Below are positions 23,281 through 36,802 of a stretch of 64,000 nucleotides of DNA, one piece after another. The notes under the pieces were generated by a model. That model worked only from the letters and a program-made list of their open reading frames with translations. It made no database searches and was not told the origin of the DNA. The number at the start of each line of letters is the position of its first letter. The first letter of the stretch is position 1. Location: contig NOKP01000002.1 of assembly GCA_002682825.1 (NCBI GenBank), positions 5,500,309-5,564,308 of the forward strand, written 5' to 3'. This DNA comes from Neonectria sp. B-13 (taxonomy: Eukaryota; Ascomycota; Sordariomycetes; Hypocreales; Nectriaceae). A program made the position numbers and the translations under genes.

Positions 23281-24319
23281 ATGAAGTTCCTCCTCCCCGT
23301 TCTCCTCGCCGTCCCGGCCGTCATGGGCCGGGCTTGCAAGCTCCGCCACTCGCACTCCAGCGCCGTCTCCGCGCCGGTTTACACGCCCGCGCCCGTTGTC
23401 AGCACCACCGTCGTCGCCCAATCGAGCGCCACCGCTGTGCAAACCCAGGACGCCGAGTCCGCTGTCGACGAGGACCTGACCACTCTTATTTCCGTGTCTT
23501 CTCCCCAGACGACGCTGGCTACCGCGGTCATCGTTTCATCCAGCTCCACTTCCGCTGCCGCCGCCATCATCGTTCCGTCCAGCTCCACTTCCGCCGCCGC
23601 CGCCGCAAGCTCCAGCGCCGCCTCCTCCTCGGACGAGACGGACTCGAGCAGTGGCTCCGAGGAGCTCACCAGCGAGGCCGTGACCGGATCTTCCACCTTT
23701 TATGGTGGAAACCTGTCTGGTGGAAACTGCATGTTCACCGACTACACTATTCCCTCCGGCATCTACGGAACTGCCTTCTCTGGAGAGATCTGGGACAATG
23801 CCGCCCACTGCGGCGCCTGCATCGAGATCACCGGCCCCACTGGCACCATCACTGCCATGGTAAGATTGACCGTCATCATCTCGCGAGTAATACACTAATT
23901 CCCCATCTTAGATCGTTGACCAGTGCCCTGAGTGCGACGCCGGCCACCTCGATCTTTTCCCCGACGCCTTCACTGCCGTTGGTGGCACCGACGGTATCGT
24001 CGACACCTCGTACAAGTTCGTCACCTGCGGCATCACCTCGGCCCTCTACCTACACAACAAGAGCGGCACCTCCGCCTACTGGTTCTCGATCCAGGTCGTG
24101 AACGCCAACGAGCCCGTCGCGAGCCTCGAGGTCAGCACCGACGGCGGCAGCACCTGGGTGGACACCGAGCGCAAGGACTACAACTTCTTCGAGAACACCA
24201 GCGGCTTCGGGCAGACCTCCGTCGATGTCCGAATCACCAGCACCACTGGCAAGACCATCACCGTCAAGGATGTTGGCGTTACCCCCGATGCGCAGTACAA
24301 GGCGGCCTCCAACTTCTAA
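23281..24319 (+). CDS. Secreted expansin-like protein (DPBB plus C-terminal CBM63-like domain)
   Basis: Exons 23281-23859 and 23912-24319 (52-nt intron) encode 328 residues. A signal peptide (MKFLLPVLLAVPAVMG) is followed by a Ser/Ala/Thr-rich linker (about 20-137) with a near-duplicated Ser-Thr-Ala block, likely O-glycosylated. A double-psi beta-barrel starts at TFYGGN (139-144). It has paired cysteines (C150, C177, C180, C198, C201) and the family motif VDQCPECDAGHLDLFPDAF. A C-terminal domain (about 215-328, SAYWFSIQVVNANEPV) resembles the expansin cellulose-binding module. Fungal expansin/loosenin-type proteins loosen polysaccharide networks without hydrolysis. It probably acts on plant or self cell wall. 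Confidence 0.88.
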
Positions 24320-27098
24320 GCGCGAGCAGATCGTACTTGGAATAATAAAACATCTGTTAGTACCGAGCCGCCATGGCTCTTGAGTGTCAAGTGTACGGAT
24401 CAAACAGCAGGCCCTGCATTGCTTGTGCTCTTGGCCCTGAAGGACACGGTCTCGGTTCAATTAGCCCTCACTAGCGGACGTCCACTTGGATGCCGTCCTC
24501 TTCTTCATGTACAAACTTGAATGCAGCCGAAATGTTTTTGCCTCGGATTATGAGAGGGCTACTGATGATCATCTCGTTTTGTTCGCGTTTCCGTGCATAG
24601 TGTGTGAATGTCCTTCCTAGATCTGTATGCCTAAATTGATTGAGGACAAAATAAAGAAGTGACACCCTTCTCGCCTTGCTGAAGCAAAGTTATAAACCCC
24701 CCATTGCCAGTCAAGGCTGAATCTTCCGACAAGGTCTAAGAAGTTGTGAGCACTAATAGAACAATTTGCGTGGAAGCAACCATCTAGTCCAGTCTGTAGG
24801 GTAGCCGTGAAAGAATATCCACGTACTGGCATGAAGAGCACCGCTTGCTGCACGCAAGGAGACAACTACCTCCGTCTTTGCCAAAGTGGTTAAATTCGGC
24901 CAAAGAAGCCACAATTGTGAATACCACCTTGTTGCTAGCATCAGTACTGGAAGAAAGGGCGGTTTAGAACCCTTCTGGACTCGCTCCTATCAGAACGAAC
25001 GCGGCATTAAGAAGGATAAAAGCACAGTCAAATTCGAGCACCTATGGCACTGCAGTGTCGGTGCACGAGCAATTTCACACTTGGACTGATCGGGTTGGTT
25101 GCAGACTTCCCCCTAACCCCAGTCCCGTGTTCTAGGCACCGACTGGAAGATTGCTGGGAATACTGGGATGCTACCTAAAAACCTCCGATTCCGGCAAGGG
25201 TGATCAATAAGACGATTTGATAGGATCGCATAGAGACCATCCTTCCGATCATCGATGACGACGGGAGGCGGCTGAAACGTCAGACGGACTACACGTGGCG
25301 GGCGCAAACCACACGTGTAATAATTTGCCAGTTGGTTGACAATGAAGTGTTCTTGCCCTAGGAGTGGAAAGATATAAACCCTGTCATAAGACTATGATTA
25401 ATTGTATCAAACGCATGAACGCAACATGCTGGATCCATGAGTGGTGAGAGGTGATGAGACTTTAGCACTTGGCCAAGCTAAGCATTGGCCGCTTTCATCA
25501 TCAAAGCGAAGCACTGTTACGTAGCAGTCTCATCTGCATGTAGTGTTCTCGTGATTATTTGCCATTGCGAAAGAGTTCCATTCGAGGGTATTAGTGGGCC
25601 CATGGGACTACGGTCTGGCAACATGCGTTGTCGGAGCGTGATAAGAGGCCGATTATCTCTCTGAGACCCCAAGATATCCCCATTAAAGTATATCGACGAG
25701 CCAGTGCCAGACGCGAATCAACCTGCCATGATGGCTCCCCGGGCCCGTTTTACCCCGAAAACAACCACCACGGGGAACTAGAAACTAGGCATTACTCTCG
25801 GCCCTTTCCCCACAGCAACACGCGACTGTTGCAGTCTCTGTTGACCCACGGCCGCGTCGCAGTGTGCCCAATGACGCCAACGGGCGCACTCTGTACATAT
25901 CGCGAGGAGGCCCCCTGAGCATCATGTTCGCCTCCGTGGCCAGGATCAAAAGCGCCCTCGGGCGCCGAACGCAATTAGGATCTTCGGCCTGAAAAAGCTC
26001 ATGGCATGACTGAAAAGAGCCCAACTCGCAAATCCCATCTCTAGCAAGGAACAAGGACATGCTGGAAAGATGGCAAAGTGGAGTCCCGTATCGTCTGGGA
26101 ATAGTGGCTGTGTGGACACTCTGTGGAACAAGCCGTTTGGCGATCAGAGCCCTATGCGCTCCAATAACGGAGCTCCGCTACGTGCCAAGCTCGCCTCCCG
26201 AGGCTATTCTGTGACAGAATTTGGATCGATGCCGTCGTCTCGGTGGGAAGGAGTAACATAAGGGCTCATCAAAGAGGCGCCATGCACTGGCGCTCGGATT
26301 TACGGCTCACGGCACTGGCGGCTCTGTTCGCGCATCCCGACGCAAGTGCGAAGTGACAAACCAGTTAGTCTACCACGCGACACTGCATGAAACAGGGAGG
26401 CCTTGCCGGCTGACAATGATATCATTCCGGAAGTGGTGTCGTCCTGGAAGCCTCACCCAACGCCTCGGTAATTTGAGCCTCAAGCCACCTCGTGGCCCGA
26501 CTGGATTCGTGCCGTTGCCCATGCATATCCTTCCTGTTCTTGAACTTTGCCGGGCGGAAGTAGTCATGTACTCAAACATGTTCGTCAGCCAAAACAAGGC
26601 AAAAACAGGAACCCTGGAAAGTATGACGCGAGAAATCCGAGACGGGGATCTCGACGAGGTTCCCCCGGTAGATTCTTCCCGGCTTCCATCTCAGCCTCTA
26701 GCCAGCCTCTAGACTCCCCTAGTCATGAGGCTCGACACGCCATATCTCCCGCCGCCCGAAGAAGGGCGGCCGCTATCTTAGCATGGTCTCAAGGCGGGCG
26801 ATCCTGGGGCCCCGTCCTCCCCCATTGGAGTGTCCCCAGGCTCGCGATGCGACTGTGGATGACGCTGAGTCGAGCTGGGCGGCTCCATCGAACCACAGGC
26901 TCTCATACGTGCGCTTCTAAACATGCTCCACGGGCTTGTGCGATCCTTGTAGTTCGTTCAGACTTCTTTGTCTTCGTCGTCTTATAAAGATCAAGCATCA
27001 CGGCCGGAATCTGGGGTTTTGTGAGTTGTCAGCACCAATCCTCTCCCTTCTTCCTCAGACTCCTCGAAACAGTGCCGCGAGCGACAACCTGCTTCGCC
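24320..27098. other. Intergenic, 2.8 kb
   Basis: No supported gene, RNA or repeat. Scattered short frames occur on both strands; none shows a domain, a signal peptide with downstream coding sequence, or consistent introns. Confidence 0.5.
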
Positions 27099-28971
27099 AT
27101 GTATCGAATTTGGAACATTTATGGTAAGAAGACAAAGAAGTTATCCTCAAATCTGTCACTAATACGGTGTTCTAGCGCTTGCCGCCATTGGCACCATTGG
27201 CGGTATGCTCTTCGGCTTCGACATCAGCTCCATGAGTGCCTGGATCGGGTCGGACCAGTATCTCGAGTACTTCAACCATCCTGATTCGACCGAACAAGGC
27301 GGCATCACTGCCTCCATGTCGGCCGGATCCTTTGTCGGCGCCCTGGCTGCCGGTATCCTTGCTGACCGACTTGGTCGCCGTAAGGCCCTTATGATCGCTT
27401 GTGGCTTCTGGATTGTCGGTGCCGTTGTTCAGTGCTCGGCCCAGAGCGTCGGTCATCTCATTGGAGGCCGCATCATCAGTGGTCTCGCCGTCGGCATCAC
27501 TAGTTCTCAAGTGCTTGTTTATCTTGCTGAGCTGGCGCCCTCTGATATCCGTGGTCGCGTGGTCGGCATGCAGCAATGGTCCATTGAATGGGGTAAGCCG
27601 CAGATTCCGTCTACACAAAACGCTGTAACTAACAACAAAAGGTATTCTGATCATGTACCTGATCTCGTACGGATGCTCCATCAACATCGACGGCCCCTCT
27701 GCATTCCGCATCGCCTGGGGTATCCAGGCTATTCCCGGCTTGGTCCTCTTCATTGGCCTCCTGTTCTTCCCTGAGTCTCCGAGATGGCTCGCAGCGCACG
27801 ACCGCTGGGAGGAGGCGCACTTCAACCTTGCCCATCTCCACGCCGGCGGCGACATGGACAGCCCCGTTGTCATGGCCGAGATGGAAGAGGTCCGAGAGGC
27901 CGTACGCATCGCCAAGGAGTCCAAGGATATTGGATACCTCGGTCTGTTTGGTCCTAAGATCTGGAAGCGCACCATGGTTGGTGTTAGTGTCCAGATCTGG
28001 CAGCAGTTGCTGTAAGTTCTCCGGCTCGGGAAAGGAATGAGATGGACAATAAACTGACACCGCAATAGGGGAGGCAACGTGATGCTTTACTACCTCGTCT
28101 ACATCTTCAACATGGCTGGCATGGTAAGTCCCCGATCTCATCTGAATGTTCGAACAAGAACTAGTAGACTAACGCATATGACTAGAGCGGCAACGTCGCG
28201 CTAACATCGTCCATCATTCAATATGTCATTTTCCTTGTCACCACAGGAGCTGTGCTGCCATTCATTGACCGTCTTGGCCGTAGGTGGCTCCTCATCATCG
28301 GAGCAGCCACCTGTGCTGTTCTGCACTTTGCGAGCGGAGCTGTCATGGCTGTTTACGGACACGCCGTCGACAGTGTAGATGGTGAGTCTTCTCCGTACCA
28401 TGTTTGTTTCCCGAGGCTAACACCGCCTAGGCAACGATATCCTGAGGTGGTCCATCTCTGGCGCACCGGCCAAGGGTGTCATCGCTCTGGCCTACATCTT
28501 CGTCGGAGTCTATGGTTTGACTTGGGCCCCTGTAGCCTGGATTTATTGCGCTGAGGTCTTCCCGATGAAGTACCGAGCCAAGGGTGTTGGCTTTTCTGCC
28601 GCCGGTAACTGGATGTAAGTGCATAGCTCCCATGAGCTTCTCAGACCGGGTCACTGACATATCAAAACAGCTTCAACCTGGCTCTCGCTTTCTTCGTTCC
28701 CCCAGCCTTCACCAACATCCAGTGGAAAACCTACATGATCTTCGGGACGTTCTGCGTTGCCATGACCTTCCACGCCTTCTTCACCTACCCGGAAACGTCG
28801 AGGAAGACCCTCGAGGAGGTTGATCTTCTGTTCGAAGCAAACGTCCCCGCATGGCGCAGCGCCTCGGCCGGTGTGACATTCGAGGAGAAGGTCGAACAGG
28901 CCAAGCGGACTGGAGGCCTCAAGGGTCTCGAGGAGGATGAGGAGAAGGCCGCCCACGCCGAGACTGCTTGA
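27099..28971 (+). CDS. MFS sugar-porter family transporter
   Basis: Seven exons (27099-27123, 27176-27592, 27642-28011, 28069-28123, 28186-28381, 28431-28614, 28671-28971) encode 515 residues, with all splice phases consistent. It begins in the first helix (ALAAIGTIGGMLFGFDISSM) and shows the sugar-porter signatures DRLGRRKA, GRIISGLAVGI, FPESPRWL, QIWQQLLGGNVMLYY, DRLGRRW and the late PETSRKTLEEVD. Twelve membrane helices are expected, with a charged cytosolic tail. It is probably a plasma-membrane proton/sugar symporter for a hexose, pentose or disaccharide; the substrate cannot be told. A first exon of only 25 nt makes the start easy to miss. Confidence 0.9.
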
Positions 28972-29914
28972 TTGAGCAGTATTGTGAGAGTACAGAGGAG
29001 GGTTCCTCAATAGGACTATTGTTGGGGGATTTTCAGGGTCCCTATTTTGAGCACATTCAGATGAATACACACATACAATCCACCTACCGCTGTAGTTGTC
29101 CGTTGCTATTGATATCTCCATGTTTTTGAGGCCATCTGCACTCTCATCCCACCCCACCAAGTTTTGACCTTAGTGGATCCGGGGGGGTCAAGGATCAGCC
29201 CATATCCGGATAGATGCTTACTTTCAGCACTGAGAACCGCAAACAAGTTACTGGAATTTATCTGACGCAGGGAGTTTCTGGGGAACAGAATCAAACTGAG
29301 AAGAAGAGCCATTGTTACCTTACACGTCAGGTCTTCGCCCGCGGTGCACGCAATTGAGTCACCAAGATCACAGCTGGTTACGTAATCCCGATCCCGCATG
29401 GCATGCCCCTCACTAAGCCTAAACGGGCGATCTGGAAAAAATCGACCCCCACCGCGGGGAGCCAAGGGCGCCGGGAGCGGGGCCAATTTTTGCCGGGTGA
29501 AGCTCTGCTGAGGCCGAGCAACGCTTCTGTGACTCAGAAACGAGAAACGTTCATCTATTAAACGTTCGATTTCCCGAGATAGCTTCTGAGAGTGCTTCGA
29601 TCTGAGATTATACCGCCTCATTTTCTCTGTTAATCGCCAGATTGGTAAGCATGAAGCTCCCCTTGTTTAGTCAATTGTCCTTTTTCTCCCCTCGTCGTCT
29701 TGGTCGTTCAGCGGTGAGCTTGCGCATTGGCTCAACTCTACTTGTTTCCTTTTTCCTGTCGTCCTTCTCCCGTCTTTCTTCTCTCCTACAACATCACCAC
29801 TGCAGATCAAGTCCATCCTACGCATTGAATCCAATTGACTCACCGATACCGAGTTCAATTGACATACAAAGCTCACTCGCTAACCGCACTTCGGGAGCAT
29901 AGTTAATCGCAGCC
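28972..29914 (+). promoter_or_regulatory. lys1 upstream region with three TGASTCA (Cpc1/Gcn4) sites
   Basis: Three perfect TGACTCA palindromic sites are seen: 29355-29361 (as TGAGTCA), 29530-29536 and 29836-29842, about 560, 385 and 79 nt before the lys1 ATG. This is the binding site of the bZIP amino-acid starvation regulator (Gcn4/CpcA/Cpc1). A pyrimidine-rich leader precedes the start. A GTAAGC at about 29644 and an AG near 29807 could bound a 5'UTR intron. Confidence 0.7.
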
Positions 29915-31138
<1,224 letters not shown>

Positions 31139-32091
31139 AGAGTTTAGATTTGATTTGGGTTACGGGCTGGTACGCTTAGTCCGGGATTAGACGCTGTAGA
31201 GCAACACAGCATGCGCATGATGCCTCTTGGTACGCGTTCACACAGAAGTCCTTGAGTGCCGGCGTTTCGTTTCACTCTGTGATCGGTGAACTCATGTTGC
31301 GTCATACAGTTATGTGCGTATTTGATGGTCTCCAGCCCTTTGGCCTGGTAGTTCGTAGTGCAATCACTGGTGCGCCCATGCCACGCCTTGTCAATCGTTA
31401 ACGGGTGTTGATATTTCGCACCTACAAAGGCATCGCCAGCGGCTGCGCCTACAGCAGCACCAGGTTATCGTACAGCACATGGAAAAAAAGCTTCGACTCT
31501 TACTCTCGATGACGTCAAGCAGGACATCAAGATGAACAGACAGCTGCAGGGACTTGGAGGCTTCATCAGTGCGCCCATTTATCCCAATCCGCTCCAAGCA
31601 TGTGGCTACTCCGTAGGCACGGCCTGGGAATTAATTTCCTCCATGACCTCAAAGCCCAGAATCCCGGTTGCTGCATAATTATGGCAATTGGTGGGTACAG
31701 GTACTTTTCGTGAGCCGGCGAGTGAAGCACAAATAAACGCTTCCTTGGCATTGGTATGCAGTTCAAGGTGTCATTGTCGACGCCCACTTACTTACCTTTT
31801 TAGCTAGATAGCAAGATCTACACTACTGCACATATCAATTCAAAGACATCCCGACCGTTCGCTCAGCAGCATGTCTCAAGTCGATTATTAATTCAATTCA
31901 TGATTACATCAGCGCATCGAGTCTATTCTCACTTACCGCCTCCACTGAAACCCCAGAACTGCCCGTCTATGTCCGTTAACGCCGTTACGAGCTCACTATT
32001 ATAAATCATAACAGACTCACGAACTCAATCGACGAGCTCACCATATTGCTCCTTGAACACTTGCACCCTTAACCTCACAATTCACATCATT
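31139..32091. other. Intergenic, 950 bp
   Basis: Contains the 3' flank of lys1 and the upstream region of the SDR gene. Frames seen here have no family resemblance. Confidence 0.5.
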
Positions 32092-33203
32092 ATGGCTTCT
32101 CTTGCAAAGACAATCGTGGCCACGGGCGTATCATCCGGCCTCGTAAGCACAATGCCCAATCCCGTGCCCCAAACATCGCTCTGACATTCAGTGTGCCAGG
32201 GCTTCGAAGCCATTAAGCAGCTGCTCGAGCAGACGCAGTCGTACAGGGTCATCCTCGGCGCGCGCAACACGTCGAGCACTCAGGCCGCGTTCGATGGCTT
32301 GCAGTTCGACCGGGCTGCCAGTGGCGTGACGGTGCTGCCGCTGGACTTGTCGGATCTCAAGGGCGTCAAGTCGTTTGCGGAGCAGACGCTGGCCAAACTG
32401 GGCCAGGACAAGATCGACTACTTGTTGCTGAATGCTGGAATCAGCAACGGCGCCGAGGAGCCTGGGCCGAATGGCTCCAAGTGGTGCGAGGCATACATCG
32501 TGAACCATCTCTGTACGCAATGCAGTCCCAATCTCATTATCGAGTCCCTCTAGCTGACCCAGCGCCACGACTGCAGCACAACACTATCTCGTCCACCTTC
32601 TTCGAGAGAAGCTGGTAGAGTCCAAGTCTCGCATCGTGTTCGTCTCTTCCGGCGCGATCCGAAACGTTCCTGATACCAGTAAGCTGCGATTTCGCACCCT
32701 TGATTCCTGGTCAGCATTGCTTACCCCGCGCAGGTGTCCTCGACAACGACCTCAAGGGCGGCTCGGGCGTGTCTGGACGATCCATCTATCCGCAGTCCAA
32801 GTTCACACAGCTTCTGGGTGCGCATTGGTGGCGCCGCCAGCTCGCGGGTACGAACGACATCGTCGCGGTCTCGCCGGGCCTGATCCCCAATACGGGCATC
32901 GGACGAGGCAGTGGGATGAAGCTAACTATCGACATGGCCGACGCAAAGTCGGTCCCGGAAGGTCGTCAACACCGAGTACTCGTGTAAATATGACAATGCT
33001 GACAGTGGATAACAGGCGCGCAGAGCATCCTCCGAGCGTTTACGCGCACCGATTTGCCCGAGGACCCGGAGCGGATTTTCCTGACCAGCTGGGGCGAGTG
33101 GTGGGAGAAGAGCGTGTATGAGAACAGTCTGGATAAGAGTCTCCAGGATAAATGGTCTCCCAGCAAGGAGGATATTGAGAGGGATGAGGGTGTTTCCGCC
33201 TAG
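32092..33203 (+). CDS. Short-chain dehydrogenase/reductase
   Basis: Five exons (32092-32142, 32200-32512, 32577-32678, 32734-32961, 33016-33203) encode 293 residues. This is a classical SDR: cofactor motif TGVSSGLGFEA at the N-terminus, DLSDLKGV, LLLNAGISNG, VFVSSGA and the catalytic YPQSK (YxxxK), then VSPGLIPNTG. The fourth intron would use a weak donor (GTCGTC), but it restores the frame and joins a natural SDR sequence (SVPEGAQSILRAF). Substrate unknown; it resembles fungal retinol-dehydrogenase-like or ketoreductase-like SDRs. It shows no secondary-metabolite cluster around it. Confidence 0.87.
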
Positions 33204-35065
33204 AGGCTCAATGATCGAAGGAAAACATGAAGGGTGTGGAGAGTATCATGGTTAACAGTCCACGTCTCAATGCACTCACAAGCTGCGTATCACTTCACAG
33301 ACACCTAGCTAGCCACCTTTGGGAATCTTGAAACGACTGAATGGTTTGGCAAGCCAGACCGGCACAATTACGTATTATTGGCGACTGGGAAAAAAATGAA
33401 ATTGAGCCAGACAACTGCTTATCCATTATTAGCCACGAGCGCAAACAAAGATTTTCGGAAGACTGTGGAGCTTATGCTCTTCCTGTTGTGGCTCTCCCAC
33501 GAATTGTCAGCGGGAGGTAACATCGAGTGAGATCCCTTTCCAGTCTTAGCTACCACGACAAACTCTTCAATAGAGGCAAGACGAGGTAAGACGAGCGACG
33601 CCCAAAAGAAGTTTACGCTGAAAGCATGGCTTGGCCGCCGTGGTTGGGAGGGGATATCTACGGGATGACACGCTGCGCTTACAGGACAACACCCTAGCCT
33701 GGGTTTTACGCGAACCGCTGAGATACTGGGGCACGAAGGCGGGTAATTTGGTGATGGGTGTTGCACCAGAATCCAGCCGAAACCAACAACTGTATTTATT
33801 TGTTTGAGCTGAAAGCCCTCCGATATGAGACGGAACGGAAAGAACAGCAGCGAGGCGGTCTAGCAGACGAGGCAGCTCTTCAACCGGCAGAGGATTCCGC
33901 AATATGCACATTGTGACTCAAGTGCCTATTCTAAGTGGTGGGTGGGTGCCTGTGGCTAAACGGAGGCGAGGAGAATTACCCCGAGTCCTCGTCAGCATCG
34001 CATGTAGGCTTGCGGCAGAGAGCTCCAGCCATTGGGCGAGTGCTTTGAAAAAGGGTTGACCTCTAGGTAGTGTGTGGCTGTCTACGCGCGTTACTGGATA
34101 GGCGAATAAATAAGGGGATAGTTGTGAACAAACAGCCTGAACGGATGACCTCCGCCAAGAGAGCAACGCGGCATATCTCGCGATACCAAACAAATGCGCC
34201 TCGTCACATCGTTCCGTGGACGCGGTTTGAGGGGGTGTTTTCGGACGAATCTGAGGCCGACGTTGGAACATGTCGTCGTCATCGATCCAGGCGGAGATTG
34301 ACAGCGGTAAAGGAGGGAGGGGCTAAGCTTATACGGGGAGCAGCCCCCATTACCTACTGAATGGGATTTTAGTTTGAGGCTTCCTTCACCATCACGCCGG
34401 TTTGGATCGATTTGATGGATCTCATCCCCCCGCCCATCTTTCCCATCTTTCCCAGTGAAAGTTGAAACAGCCAGGCAACGGCGCCCTCTGATTGGCCACG
34501 TCGCTCGCACTCGCACTCGCTAATCCTCAGTCAGGTGACGACTCAGGGACTGAATCCACTGAAGGATGGCGCCGTTCAGCCCTGCAGCTCCCCCAGCCGA
34601 TCACTATAACACAGCCCCCGACCCACTGAACAAACACTCCTTCCAGTGCTCACGGACCGGCCCCGCGGGCCTGAAGAAAAGGGCACTTTTCCGCAAGCAG
34701 GTACACAAGCGAGTGCGAGCCGAAGACCCGGGCTAGCATCCATGATGATTTGATGGTCGCAGGGGGGGCGAGACACATCAGCAGCGGCATGCGGCATGCA
34801 AGGTGGACAACTTAAAATTTAATCGAATGCGAGAGGGAGGAGGTTACGAATATTGTATTTGTCGTTGTATTCGTATTGGCCCATGTACACATATATATCT
34901 CCAAGGCTTCCCTTCTCTCGATCCCCAGCTGGTAGACCAACGCCACGATACGGACACAAACACCAACACGCAAACATCAGAACCACCCATCGGACAAGGG
35001 ATCGTCTTCATTCTATGCTTATTTTACCTCCTCGTCCTTTGCAACCTCTACTCTGAATCGCCATC
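33204..35065. other. Intergenic, 1.9 kb
   Basis: No supported gene. A TATATAT element at about 34892-34898 lies some 170 nt before the RTA1-family start and is the likely promoter core. Overlapping short frames at 33419-34516 look like chance openings. Confidence 0.5.
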
Positions 35066-36075
35066 ATGTCCTCCGATCAGCAACCGCCCGGCAACCTCGT
35101 CATCTTCGGCCCCGATGGCAACTGCACCCTCGACCTCTGCGACCTCCAATGGAGCGTCTACAAATACCAGCCCAGCCTAGCCGCCAACATCATCTTCATC
35201 GTGCTCTACGCCATCGCCATGGGCGTCCACATCTTCCTCGGCTTCCGCTGGAAAGCCTGGTGGTTCATGGTCTTCATGATCCTCGGCTGCCTCGTCGAGA
35301 TCATCGGGTACATCGGCCGCATCATCATGCACTACAACCCCTTCTCCTTCCCGGGCTTCATGATCCAGATCGTCTTCGTCACCAGCGGACCTGTCTTCTA
35401 CACCGCCGCTATTTACGTGACCCTGGCCAAGACGTGAGCATCCTCGCCCTCAAATGTCAAGCAAGTAACCAGCTCAACTAACCGCCCATCCAGCATCGAA
35501 TACCTCGCGCCCGAACTCTCTCGCATCAAGCCCAAGCTCGTCTGGTGGATTTTCATCCCTGCCGACATGATCTGCCTGACCCTCCAAGCCGCTGGCGGCG
35601 CCCTGTCCACCGTGAGCGAGGGCTCCAGCCAAAACGGCGTCGACATCGCCATGGCTGGTCTCGCGCTCCAGGTCGCTGTCCTCGTCCTCTTCTGCGCTCT
35701 GCTTGGCGACTATCTGTTTCGGTACTTCCGCTCAAAGCCTGCTGGCTCTCTCACCCTACGCATGCGGCTCTTCCTCGGCTTCCTGAGCGCCGCCGTCGTC
35801 ATGATTCTCGGCCGGTGCGCTTACAGGTGCTACGAGCTGAGCGAGGGATACCAAAATTCTACTGTCATCACCGACGAGGCCCTGTTCATCGGCCTAGAGG
35901 GAGTGTAAGTTCGAATCTTATCCTGCCCGGGATGCCTACTGACCTTCGGAACAGCCTCATTGTCATTGCAGTCTTCTTCCTGTGTATAGGACACCCTGGA
36001 TTCGTCTTCAACGACAAGACCATCATCAACTCGCGTCACATGTCCGACTCAGATGCCCAATTCGAGTCAAAGTAA
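35066..36075 (+). CDS. RTA1-family membrane protein
   Basis: Exons 35066-35433, 35494-35904 and 35955-36075 encode 299 residues. Seven hydrophobic segments are visible in the RTA1 arrangement, with family sequences GCLVEIIGYIGRI, FVTSGPVFYTAAIYVTLA and IPADMICLTLQAAGG. ILGRCAYRCYELSEGY precedes the last helices. RTA1/RSB1-type fungal proteins are linked to lipid (sphingoid base) translocation and to resistance to toxic lipids or azoles; they are seven-helix proteins of plasma membrane or endomembranes. The precise function of this member is not inferable. Confidence 0.9.
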
Positions 36076-36316
36076 TCCCTTGCAGGGGCATACTTGATAG
36101 TATTTGACACGTTTTGTTACATCTCATATTCCTTGGGCCAGCCATTGATCATTTTGGTACAGGCCTTTGGCGATCTACTGTTGATAAATCATGGGCTATA
36201 GAAGAGCGACTACCCTTTCTTTTGTTGCTGTTTTCTCTGTAATTAATTCACAAAATAACCATACGCTTTGGAGTATCCATGCTCAAGTCGGCGCTATCCC
36301 TTTGTTTCCCTCTCGC

Positions 36317-36802
36317 TCACAGATCTGCCTTGCCCTGCACGTTGAAGGACGGCACCGGACGTGTCTCTGTGCAACCGCACCAACACGCCTGGTCACAGCC
36401 ACTATGCCCCGTGCTTCGCTGAAGTTTGCCCCTACCATCACAGTGATAACCATAGGGCCGACTCTGACACCAACCGTATCCCCAGGCGCACGATGCTCCG
36501 CAAGGCTCCTGCGCCGATTGCGGTCTCGAATCGATCTTCTCCGTGGGGTTGGACCCTTCCACACGAGACGCCATGTATCGACAGCTGCAGTTTTCCTCGC
36601 ACTCCTTGTGAATCTGGTCCTTGAAGAGGTTGGCCGTCGTGTCGCAGCGGTAGTTGTAGGGCGGATCTCGACAGTAGATCATGCCGGGGAAGCACGACGC
36701 CGGGTTGAGGACGGGCGTCTTGCAATCGTACATGGCCCAGACGCCGCTTCCTGTTGCCAGAACGAGGGAGACTATGACTCGAGTCAGGAAAATCAGTGGC
36801 AT
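36317..36802 (-). CDS. Small secreted cysteine-rich protein with a duplicated six-Cys module
   Basis: A single exon of 161 residues from an ATG at 36802. A hydrophobic signal peptide of about 23 residues ends at GVWA. The mature part has 15 cysteines. Two modules share exactly the same spacing, C-x6-C-x8-C-x14-C-x3-C-x-C: cysteines 37, 44, 53, 68, 72, 74 and 105, 112, 121, 136, 140, 142. They are offset by 68 residues, with a shared PYxYxCD around the third cysteine. No known family is recognised. Size, secretion and cysteine content fit an apoplastic effector-like or cell-surface protein, but that is inference. Its 3' end is convergent with the RTA1-family gene. Confidence 0.75.
   Translation of the reverse strand: MPLIFLTRVIVSLVLATGSGVWAMYDCKTPVLNPASCFPGMIYCRDPPYNYRCDTTANLFKDQIHKECEENCSCRYMASRVEGSNPTEKIDSRPQSAQEPCGASCAWGYGWCQSRPYGYHCDGRGKLQRSTGHSGCDQACWCGCTETRPVPSFNVQGKADL

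Noticed and set aside
29106..29621. 171-codon minus frame upstream of lys1
   Set aside because: No family resemblance, and it overlaps the region holding the TGACTCA regulatory sites.
29642..29902. 86-codon plus frame just upstream of lys1
   Set aside because: Lies in the Ser/Leu-rich pyrimidine leader and could be within a 5'UTR intron; not a separate gene. A small uORF role is possible but unsupported.
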